Shown here one piece after another: positions 1 through 6,984 of a DNA stretch of 64,000 bases. The translations under genes and the position numbers were made by a program. The DNA is from Engelhardtia mirabilis (GTDB taxonomy: Bacteria; Planctomycetota; UBA1135; GCA-002686595): NCBI RefSeq assembly GCF_007748095.1, contig NZ_CP036287.1:2852001-2916000 (forward strand), written 5' to 3'. The notes under the pieces were generated by a model. The model did no database searches, was not told the DNA's origin, and saw only the letters and a program-made list of their open reading frames with translations. Numbering within the stretch: position 1 is the first letter of the stretch; each line of letters starts with the position of its first letter.

Positions 1-305
1 GCGACGAGCAGGCGCTCGCTCAGCTCGAACACCAGGTTGGCCTCGAAGCTGCGCTCGTGCTCCAGCCCGCCGATCAAGAGCAGTGCCGGCTTGGACGGAT
101 CGAGGGGCGTGGGCGCGATCCGCAGGGCGTGGATCTCGCTCCCGGCGGCGGAGGTCCCGACCGGTACGCGCTGGGCCAGGCCGGGGTACTGACCCTCGAG
201 CCGGACGAGGCCCTGGGCCAGGGCCTGGGGCTCGGCGAGCTCGAACGGAGGGCCCTGCACGGGAGCCGTGATGGGCGCCCAGAGACTGAGGGTCAGGAGC
301 AGCAT
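1..305 (-). CDS. M14 zinc-carboxypeptidase-like protein, N-terminal part (runs off window)
   Basis: This gene starts at the ATG at 305 and is open to the window edge, giving about 101 residues. It begins with a short hydrophobic leader (MLLLTLSLWAPITAPVQG), so it is probably exported. The next part follows the usual start of M14 carboxypeptidases: a helix ending in QYPGLAQRVPVGTS, a strand EIHALRI, then PALLLIGGLEHERSFEANL. In that last block the family normally has an H-x-x-E zinc motif just after the GG; here it reads GGLEHERS, so the zinc-binding His and Glu are not in their usual places. It could be an inactive M14 relative, or another exported alpha/beta protein. Most of the protein lies outside the window, so the family call is tentative. 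Confidence 0.4.
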   Translation of the reverse strand, partial: MLLLTLSLWAPITAPVQGPPFELAEPQALAQGLVRLEGQYPGLAQRVPVGTSAAGSEIHALRIAPTPLDPSKPALLLIGGLEHERSFEANLVFELSERLLV

Positions 306-419
306 GGGGGGATGGTTGGGGTTGGCTCCGTGCGCGCCAGGGGCGGCGCGCGGCGCGCGGGGGGATGCGGGCGTGATCGATGCGGCCCGCACGGGGGCGG
401 AGGTCCGCCTCGGTCTCGA

Positions 420-1502
420 TCAGTAGGTGCGGATCACCGCTTCGCCGAACAGGCGTGCGCGCAGGTCGCCGCGCTCTTTCCAGGAGGCCGGCTCGTCGGC
501 CAGGGTCGACCTCAGCTCTTCGCGCACGTCGTCCAGGGACGTCGCCGTGCGCTCGGTGACTTCGATCAGGTGCAGCCCGGCGGTCGTCGCCACGGGCCCG
601 GTGGGCACGCCGACCTGCGCGGCGCGCACGGCCGCGGCCATGGGCTCGCCGTAGCGGCGGTAGTTGTAGCCGGGGATCATTCCGCCGTTCTGCTGCACGG
701 ACAGGTCGTGGCTGTTGGCACGCGCCAGGGCCTCGAAGTCGGCCCCCGAGCGCAGTTGCTCGAGCAGCGAGGCGGCCTTCGACGCGAGGGCCGCCTCGAC
801 CTGCGCGGTGCCCAGGCTCGCCGGGTCGGCGCCCGAGCGAATCATGTCGGCCTTCAGGCGCGCCCGGTTCAGGAAGATGTGCCGGACCTCGACGCGCACG
901 CCGTCGACCCCGAAGTCGCGCTCGAAGCGCTCGCGGATCATGTCCTCGGTGACCTCCCGCAGGACCAGGGCCTCGCGCGTCTCGAGCAGCGTGATGTGCT
1001 CCTTGACGCGCAGGGAGCGCCGGTAGGACTCGCTGGTGTAGCCGGCCTCGCCCAGCTCCGCCTCCAGGGCCTCCAGTCGACCCTGGTGGCGCACGGCGAG
1101 CAGTTGGTCGTAGACCGCCTGGACCGCGGCGTCGACCTCGGCCTCGGTGACCTCGATCGAGAGGGCGGCGGCCTCGCGCTCGAGCAGGCGCAGGTAGACG
1201 AGCTCCTCGAGGGGGCGTCGGCCGTAGATCTCCAGCAGGTAGGTCTTGTACTCGTCGAGGGTGATCGCGATCTCGTCGTCGATCAGCGCCGCGATGCCGT
1301 CGGGGGCCGGGACGGCCTCCGGTCGGGTCGAGCCCAGGGCCTCGTCGGCCACGGGGCCGACCTGGACCGAGCCCTCGGACGGCGGGGCGGTGGACTCCTG
1401 GGCGCGGGCGGCGCCGGGTCCGGCCAAGTGGCAGCTCGAGAGTGCAGCGCCGACGGTGGCCAGGGAGGTGATCAGAAGGGAGCGGAAGATCGTGCGGCGC
1501 AT
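420..1502 (-). CDS. PpiC/SurA-type peptidyl-prolyl isomerase, lipoprotein
   Basis: A 360-residue parvulin-type isomerase that probably helps proteins fold outside the cytoplasm. The N-terminus has a twin-basic start (MRRTIFRS), a hydrophobic stretch and a lipobox-like ALSSC (Cys24), so a lipid-anchored protein is likely. A helical SurA-like N-domain covers roughly residues 80-190. The PpiC domain follows, with the strand VRVEVRHIFL, a helical insert and the signatures FEALARANSHDLS and NGGMIPGYNYRRYGEPM. Then comes a G-P-V-x-T-x-x-G-L-H-L-I-E-V block typical of the parvulin C-terminus. It ends with a TGA stop. The neighbour downstream on the same strand is the M14-like gene, 114 bp away; upstream is a divergent phosphoesterase. 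Family assignment is firm; the client proteins are unknown. Confidence 0.88.
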   Translation of the reverse strand: MRRTIFRSLLITSLATVGAALSSCHLAGPGAARAQESTAPPSEGSVQVGPVADEALGSTRPEAVPAPDGIAALIDDEIAITLDEYKTYLLEIYGRRPLEELVYLRLLEREAAALSIEVTEAEVDAAVQAVYDQLLAVRHQGRLEALEAELGEAGYTSESYRRSLRVKEHITLLETREALVLREVTEDMIRERFERDFGVDGVRVEVRHIFLNRARLKADMIRSGADPASLGTAQVEAALASKAASLLEQLRSGADFEALARANSHDLSVQQNGGMIPGYNYRRYGEPMAAAVRAAQVGVPTGPVATTAGLHLIEVTERTATSLDDVREELRSTLADEPASWKERGDLRARLFGEAVIRTY

Positions 1503-1739
1503 CGGTGTCGCGGTTGGCGGTCGGCTGGGTGGCGGGGCGCGTGGAGAACGGTCGTGGGGGGGCCGGGGCGCCCCTCGGAGGCGCGGCCAGGCGCCCCGGC
1601 GGGCGGCCCATGGTAGGGCGAGAGGCGGACGGGCGTCCCCGCGGCCTTGCCCCCGCCAGGGCCCGTCCGGATACTCGTCGCCTCACTTCGCCGGGGGGCG
1701 CGCGCGTCCCTGGGCCGATTCGGGCATCCCCTGGCTCCC

Positions 1740-2558
1740 GTGGACTATCCCCTCACCGCGATCATCTCCGACCTCCACAGCAATCTGCAGGCTTTGGAGA
1801 CCGCGGTCGCCGACGCCCTCGGGCGCGGTGTCAGGCGGTTCGTTTGCCTGGGCGACATGATCGGCTACGGCGCCGATCCGGTGCCCTGCCTCGAGCGCGT
1901 GGTGGCCCTGACTTCCGGCGCGCCCGGGGCCGGTGGGGCGACCGAGCTGGTCCCCGGGCTGTGCTTGATGGGCAACCACGAGTACGCACTGATGAACTCC
2001 GCCGAGGACTTCAACCCGCGTGCCCGTGCCGCGATCGAGTGGACCCGTGCCGCGATCCGCGCCGGGCGCGACGGCGCCGGAGACGGTTCCGACTTCCTGT
2101 GGGACTTCCTCGGATCGCTCGAGCCCTCGGCCTGCGACGGTCCGGCCATGTTCGCCCACGGATCCCCGCGCGATCCGGTGCGCGAGTACGTGATCCCCAG
2201 CGACGCGCGCAATCCGCAGAAGCTGGAGGCCATGTTCGAGGCCTGCCTGCGACCGGTGTGCTTCGTGGGCCACAGCCACGTACCGGCGGTCTACTACGAG
2301 GACCAGCGCTTCTATCGCCCGCGCGACACCGAGGGGCCCTACGACCTGACCGTCTCCGACTCGATGCGGGCGATCGTCAACGTGGGGTCCGTCGGTCAAC
2401 CTCGCGACGGCGACTCTCGCCTCTCCTACGTGCTGTTCGACGGGACGCGCGTGACCTTCGTTCGGCTGGCCTACGACGTGGAGCGCGCGCAAGCGGCGAT
2501 TCGCAACGTGGGTGAGCTACCGGACGACCTCGCCGACCGACTCGCCTTGGGGCGTTGA
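1740..2558 (+). CDS. Calcineurin-like metallophosphoesterase (YfcE/MJ0936-like)
   Basis: A 272-residue phosphoesterase. I chose the GTG at 1740 because the family's first strand (TAIISDLHSN) begins seven codons later; a TTG at 1647 would add an Arg-rich leader not seen in the family. The metal motifs are all present: D11-x-H13 in ISDLHSN, G38-D39 in LGDMIGYGADP, G78-N-H-E81 in MGNHEYAL, then AHGSPRDP and G177-H-S-H180. The C-terminal VGSVGQPRDGDSRLSYV is typical of the YfcE/MJ0936 group of small two-metal phosphoesterases or phosphodiesterases. The substrate cannot be told from sequence. It sits directly upstream of yidC, with 76 bp between the stop and the yidC start I prefer. Confidence 0.88.
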   Translation: MDYPLTAIISDLHSNLQALETAVADALGRGVRRFVCLGDMIGYGADPVPCLERVVALTSGAPGAGGATELVPGLCLMGNHEYALMNSAEDFNPRARAAIEWTRAAIRAGRDGAGDGSDFLWDFLGSLEPSACDGPAMFAHGSPRDPVREYVIPSDARNPQKLEAMFEACLRPVCFVGHSHVPAVYYEDQRFYRPRDTEGPYDLTVSDSMRAIVNVGSVGQPRDGDSRLSYVLFDGTRVTFVRLAYDVERAQAAIRNVGELPDDLADRLALGR

Positions 2559-2634
2559 GCGGCCCAGCGCCGCGACCCCACCTCGACCACCGCGCGCCCC
2601 GGGCGCCCGTCCCCTCCGACTCCCTCCAACTTTC

Positions 2635-4668
2635 GTGGAAAAGCGACTCCCGCTCGCGATCATCCTCTCGCTGCTGGTTCTGGTCCTGTGGCAGGTGATC
2701 AATCCGCCTCCGGTGGACAACTCCGGCTCGCGCGACGTCCAGACGGCGGTCGGCGGTGCCGAGCGCCCCGATGAGAACGCGAACAGCGCGCCAGGACCCG
2801 ACGCTCCCGCGCCAGCCCCGAGCATGGGGACGGCCGAGGTCGAGGAGCCGCTGATCGCGGACTCCAAGCCGCGCGACCTGACGATCGAATTCGGTCGTCG
2901 CGGCGAGGTCGGCCACTTCCGCGCGACCTTCGAGAACCGGGGCGCGCAGCTCATCGACCTGCGCACCGGAACCTTCTATCGGCGCGTGGGGCTGACCGAA
3001 GAGGAGCGCGCGCGGCCCGAGAACTGGCTGCGTCTGATCGAGCCCTTCGAAGCCCTGAAGCCCACGGCCGCGCGGGGCGCCTTCGCCCTCGACGGCTTCG
3101 TCTCCGGCGAAGACATCACGCCCCGGCGCCTGTCGGAAGTGCTGTGGGAGATGAGCGAGCTGAAGGACTCCGATGGGACCGTACGCGGGGTCGAGTTCCG
3201 CTACGCCGGCAGCAACGGGGTGCTGTTCACCAAGCGCGTGGAGGCCGTGCCGGGGACCTGGGACCTGGGCCTGAGTCTGTCGATCCAGAGCCCCGAGATC
3301 CTTCCGGAAGACATCGCGCCGGGTCCGCGCAGCTTCGCGATGGTCGCCTCGGGCACCATCGGCGTGGAGGTCGTCGACAGTTTCTACAAGCAGCCCAAGG
3401 CCATGGCCGTGGGCCCGGTCAGTGGTCGCGACTACAAGCTCGACAGCCAGATCGCCGAGCTGGACCCGCGCAAGTCCTCCGGGGTCCTGGACGCCATCGG
3501 CCCCCTGGCCCTGGTGGGCGGGCACAACAAGTACTTCGCCGTGCTGCTGCGGGGACTCGACGACCAGGGGAAGGGCTCGATCGGGACCGCGACCTGGCGC
3601 ATCTTGGCCGGCTTCGGCCCCCTGGATCCCGACCACCTGGCGGGCACCGACCCCAGCGCTTCCCTGGCGCCGCAGATCGAGCCCTACATCGTCGCCGAGG
3701 CACACCTGGATCTGGCCCTGCCCGAGCCTGGTCGGGTGGAGACCTGGAACTACCGGCTGTACGCGGGGCCGAAGGACCACAGCGGCTTCGTAGCGGCGTC
3801 GCCCGCGCACCGCGAGGTGCTCGACTCCGACCTGAACTGGTTCAGCGGCATCGGCAACTTCCTGATCGACGTGCTCGGTGTGCTGGAGCGCTTCACAGGC
3901 AACTGGGGGGTGGCGATCATCCTGTTGACCTTCTGTATCCGCCTGCTGCTGTTCCCGCTCAACCGGCGGTCACAGACGGCGATGGCGCGCTACCAGAAGA
4001 AGATGCAGCGCGTGCAGCCCAAGCTGACCGAGATCAAGGAGAAGTACGCCGACGATCTCCAGAAGCAGCGCGAAGCCCAGGCGCGGATCATGCAGGAAGA
4101 GGGCGCCTTCCCGCCCCTCGGCGGTTGCTTGCCGATCTTCCTGCAGATGCCGGTCTTCTTCGGACTGTTCGCGGCGTTGCGTACGAGCTTCGACCTGCGC
4201 CACGCGGGCTTCGCCGGTTGGATCCAGGACTTGTCACGCCCCGACCAGTTGCTCTATTTGGGCTGGAATGTGCCGTTCATCGACCTGGAGTACCTGAACC
4301 TCCTGCCCCCGTTGATGGTCGTGCTGTGGATTTGGCAGCAGCGCACCATGCCCCAGCCCACTGACGAGCAGGCCAAGAAGATGCAGCGCATCATGCTGTT
4401 CATGCCGGTGGTGATGGGCGTGTTCCTCTACAACTACGCCGCCGGCCTGTCGCTCTACATGATGACCCAGTCCGGACTGGGTGTCTTCGAGCAGAAGGTG
4501 ATCAAGAAGCTCTGGCCCGTCGACGACACGGAGCCGGAGAAGAAGAAGTCGGGCTGCGCGCCGATGGCGGCCATGATGGAGCGGGCTGCGGAGCAGCAAC
4601 GGCTGCAGCAGAAGAAGCTCGAGCAGTCCAAGCGCCAGCAGTCCGGTTCCAAGAAGAAGAAGCGCTGA
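2635..4668 (+). CDS. yidC: Membrane protein insertase YidC
   Basis: YidC inserts and folds inner-membrane proteins, alone or with SecYEG. The 677-residue protein starts at GTG 2635 (VEKRLPLAIILSLLVLVLW), which gives the canonical first membrane helix. A GTG at 2512 would add a Pro/Arg-rich leader and overlap the upstream gene. The large periplasmic beta domain covers about residues 60-400. The conserved 60KD_IMP core follows, with GNWGVAIILLTFCIRLLLFPLN holding the groove arginine, a cytoplasmic hairpin (MARYQKKMQ) and the later helices. The tail is rich in Lys, Arg and Gln (KQRKKKKR-like), as in YidC proteins that contact ribosomes. The stop overlaps the start proposed for mnmE. In many bacteria yidC lies beside rnpA and yidD; here those two are 52 kb away. 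Confidence 0.95.
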   Translation: MEKRLPLAIILSLLVLVLWQVINPPPVDNSGSRDVQTAVGGAERPDENANSAPGPDAPAPAPSMGTAEVEEPLIADSKPRDLTIEFGRRGEVGHFRATFENRGAQLIDLRTGTFYRRVGLTEEERARPENWLRLIEPFEALKPTAARGAFALDGFVSGEDITPRRLSEVLWEMSELKDSDGTVRGVEFRYAGSNGVLFTKRVEAVPGTWDLGLSLSIQSPEILPEDIAPGPRSFAMVASGTIGVEVVDSFYKQPKAMAVGPVSGRDYKLDSQIAELDPRKSSGVLDAIGPLALVGGHNKYFAVLLRGLDDQGKGSIGTATWRILAGFGPLDPDHLAGTDPSASLAPQIEPYIVAEAHLDLALPEPGRVETWNYRLYAGPKDHSGFVAASPAHREVLDSDLNWFSGIGNFLIDVLGVLERFTGNWGVAIILLTFCIRLLLFPLNRRSQTAMARYQKKMQRVQPKLTEIKEKYADDLQKQREAQARIMQEEGAFPPLGGCLPIFLQMPVFFGLFAALRTSFDLRHAGFAGWIQDLSRPDQLLYLGWNVPFIDLEYLNLLPPLMVVLWIWQQRTMPQPTDEQAKKMQRIMLFMPVVMGVFLYNYAAGLSLYMMTQSGLGVFEQKVIKKLWPVDDTEPEKKKSGCAPMAAMMERAAEQQRLQQKKLEQSKRQQSGSKKKKR

Positions 4669-6053
4669 ACGCCGACACGATCGTCGCCATCGCCTCGCCG
4701 CCGGGCCGAGCCCTGCGCGGGATCCTGCGTGTCTCGGGGCCGCGCGCGCGGGCGCTCGTCGAGCCGCGTTGCGACCTCGAGGACGGTTGGCCGCAGGGCC
4801 GCGCCGCGCGCAGGGGGCGCTTCGACGACGGCGGTGGCAGCCAGCCGCTGCTGCTTCTGTGGATGCCCGGGCCGGCCAGCTACACCCGCGAGGACGTGTG
4901 CGAGCTGCACCTGCCGGGCAGTGTGCCGCTGCTCGAGCGGGCCCTCGACGCACTCCTGCGCGCGGGGGCCCGGCGCGCGGAGCCGGGCGAGTTCACGCGC
5001 CGCGCCTTCCACTCCGGCCGCCTGGACCTGACCCGCGCCGAGGGCGTGCTCGAGTTGGTGCGCGCCCGCAGCGAGGACGAGCGGCGGGCGGCGACGGCCC
5101 TGCTCGGCGGCGGCTTGGGCGAGCGCGTGGCGAGCCTGCGCGACAACCTCGACGGCCTGCGCGCCCTGTGCGAGGCCAGCCTGGACTTCGACGAGAGCGA
5201 CACCGGCCACGTGGACGTCGAGGAGCTGCTGGCCGTCGGGGAGCGGGCGCGTGGCGCCCTGACCGAAGCCCTGGGCTGGGAGCAGGCACGCCCGCCGCGT
5301 GCCGGGCTGCCCCGAGTCGCCCTGGTGGGGGCGCCCAACGCCGGCAAGAGCTCCCTGTTCAACCGTCTCGGTCGCGGCGCCGCCGCCATCGTGAGCGACC
5401 TCGCGGGCACGACCCGCGACGCCCTGCAGGCCCGTTGGGGGCTGGACCCCGACGGCGGGGGCGATGTGGAGCTCCTCGACCTGGCCGGCCTCGACCGCCG
5501 CGACGCCCGTGGCGAGGACCCCGTCCCGCGCGGGGCCCAGGACCTCGCGCGCCGGTTCGTGGCTTCGGCCGACCTCGTGCTGTGGGTCGTGGACGGCTCC
5601 CGGGCCGACGCCGGCGGCCTGGCCGCGGAGTCCGAGGACCTCCCGGTGGGGGCCGACGTGTTGGTGGTCTGGAACCAGATCGATCGGATCGACGGCGCGG
5701 CCGAGCCCGCTCCGGCCCTGGCCGCAGTCCTGGGCCCCCGGCCACGGGTGGCCGTCTCGGCTGCTACCGGGGTCGGGATCGAGGCGCTGCGCGAGGCGGC
5801 ACGGCGGGCGGTCGCCTCGCGGCCCCCGGCGGGATCCCTGGCCCGCGAGTTGGCCGGGCGGCACCGGATCGCCCTGGAGCGGGGTCTGGAGGCTTTGGGA
5901 GATGCGTTGGCCCTGCTCGAGGCGGGCGGCGAACTCGACCTGGTGGCCGGCGAGATGCGTCGCGCGGTCGCTGCCCTGGACGAGATCAGCGGTCGCACGA
6001 GCCCCGAGGACCTGCTCGACCGGATCTTCGCCCGCTTCTGCATCGGCAAGTGA
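4665..6053 (+). CDS. mnmE: tRNA modification GTPase MnmE, probable CTG start
   Basis: MnmE, with MnmG, modifies the wobble uridine of certain tRNAs. No ATG, GTG or TTG precedes the family's conserved N-terminus: the first ATG is at 4863, already inside the folate-binding domain. The frame opens at CTG 4665 and reads L/M-NADTIVAIASPPGRALRGILRVSG, which matches the normal MnmE start. It overlaps the yidC stop as CTGA. From there the protein has 462 residues. The G domain has GAPNAGKSS (222-230) with the Asn used for potassium binding, then TTRDA. G3 reads DLAG instead of the usual DTAG, and G4 reads NQID instead of NKxD. The protein ends in FCIGK, with the catalytic Cys. Function is probably normal, but the start codon and both GTPase substitutions are unusual. 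Confidence 0.9.
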   Translation: MNADTIVAIASPPGRALRGILRVSGPRARALVEPRCDLEDGWPQGRAARRGRFDDGGGSQPLLLLWMPGPASYTREDVCELHLPGSVPLLERALDALLRAGARRAEPGEFTRRAFHSGRLDLTRAEGVLELVRARSEDERRAATALLGGGLGERVASLRDNLDGLRALCEASLDFDESDTGHVDVEELLAVGERARGALTEALGWEQARPPRAGLPRVALVGAPNAGKSSLFNRLGRGAAAIVSDLAGTTRDALQARWGLDPDGGGDVELLDLAGLDRRDARGEDPVPRGAQDLARRFVASADLVLWVVDGSRADAGGLAAESEDLPVGADVLVVWNQIDRIDGAAEPAPALAAVLGPRPRVAVSAATGVGIEALREAARRAVASRPPAGSLARELAGRHRIALERGLEALGDALALLEAGGELDLVAGEMRRAVAALDEISGRTSPEDLLDRIFARFCIGK

Positions 6054-6089
6054 CCGGGGCCTGGCGCGCCCTGGTGCCGCCGACCCGGG

Positions 6090-6105
6090 ACACAACTGCA
6101 TGTTG
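6090..6105. promoter_or_regulatory. Weak second NrdR-box-like palindrome
   Basis: The 16-bp sequence ACACAACTGCATGTTG starts like an NrdR box (ACAC-A-A) and has a CAAC/GTTG dyad, but its central ATAT is lost. It lies 44 bp before the better box at 6134, about four helical turns. NrdR boxes usually come in pairs, so it may be the partner site. The match is poor and this could be chance. Confidence 0.3.
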
Positions 6106-6128
6106 GGTTCCAAGGCGGGTCGGCCCGA

Positions 6129-6149
6129 TTGACACACAATATCTGGAGT
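6129..6149. promoter_or_regulatory. Candidate NrdR box overlapping a TTGACA promoter element
   Basis: Positions 6134-6149 read ACACAATATCTGGAGT, which fits 13 of 16 positions of the known NrdR-box consensus ACACWATATATWGTGT. A perfect TTGACA -35 hexamer (6129-6134) overlaps its left end, in a patch of low GC unlike the surroundings. No convincing -10 box follows. The site is in the 445-bp gap before nrdR, so self-control of nrdR and the NrdD-like gene is plausible. The rest of this gap (6054-6498) is GC-rich with no coding signal that I can see. Confidence 0.6.
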
Positions 6150-6498
6150 GGTCTCCTAACTCTCGACGGTGCCCTCGAGACCCCCCGCCCGCCGCGGGGG
6201 ACGACCCCGAGCCCCCCGATCCCGACCCTCCCGCCGCGCGCGTCGCGGCGCCTTGGGTTGGGTGTCGCCGGGCCTGGGCCGCTGACCCAAGGAGCACCCT
6301 TCCACGTGGCCGACCCCCCGGCCCACCTGGCTCGACCCCTCCCCGGCGCCCGCGTGGCACCGGCGTCCGTGACCCCGCTGGGGTCGCCTCGGGCGGTCGA
6401 TCGGGCGGGCGGGGCAAGCAGGTCCGCGTTGGGTGGGGAGCATTCGCGGTGCAGGCGGCGAACGGTCGTCCGAGGCGCGCAACCCGTCGCAGCCATCG

Positions 6499-6978
6499 AT
6501 GAAGTGCCCGCGCTGTGGAGCCAACAAGGACCGGGTGGTCGACTCGCGAGAGTCGGCCGAAGGAACGGTCATTCGTAGGCGCCGCGAATGCCTGAGCTGC
6601 TTCCTGCGCTTCACGACCTACGAGCGCATCGAGACCACGCCCCTGCGAGTGGTCAAGAAGAACGGCGAGCGCATGCGCTTCGACCGTGAGCGGATCCTGG
6701 CTGGGATGGTGCGGGCCTGCGAGAAGCTGAGCGTGCCGATCGAGGTGCTCGAGGAGGCCACCAGTCGGATCGAGGCCCACTGCCAGGAGGAGTACGACCG
6801 CGAGGTGCCCAGCGCGGTGATCGGCAACCTGGTGATGGACGAGCTCAAGCGCGTGGACCACGTGGCCTACGTGCGCTTCGCCAGCGTCTACCGCGAGTTC
6901 AAGGACGTGTCACAGTTCCTCGACGAGCTGCGCCCGATCCTCGACGTGCGGCGCGCGGCCGAGGAGGCCGGGGAGTGA
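6499..6978 (+). CDS. nrdR: Transcriptional repressor NrdR
   Basis: NrdR represses ribonucleotide reductase genes when dATP is high. The ATG at 6499 gives 159 residues, the normal length. The N-terminal zinc ribbon has C3-P-R-C6 and C31-L-S-C34 with the family signature VVDSRES and RRRRECLSC. An ATP-cone follows (VVKKNGERMRFDRERI to YVRFASVYREF). The next gene starts 6 bp after the stop and also begins with an ATP-cone, so the two are surely co-transcribed. A candidate NrdR box lies about 350 bp upstream. Confidence 0.95.
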   Translation: MKCPRCGANKDRVVDSRESAEGTVIRRRRECLSCFLRFTTYERIETTPLRVVKKNGERMRFDRERILAGMVRACEKLSVPIEVLEEATSRIEAHCQEEYDREVPSAVIGNLVMDELKRVDHVAYVRFASVYREFKDVSQFLDELRPILDVRRAAEEAGE

Positions 6979-6984
6979 GCCGCC

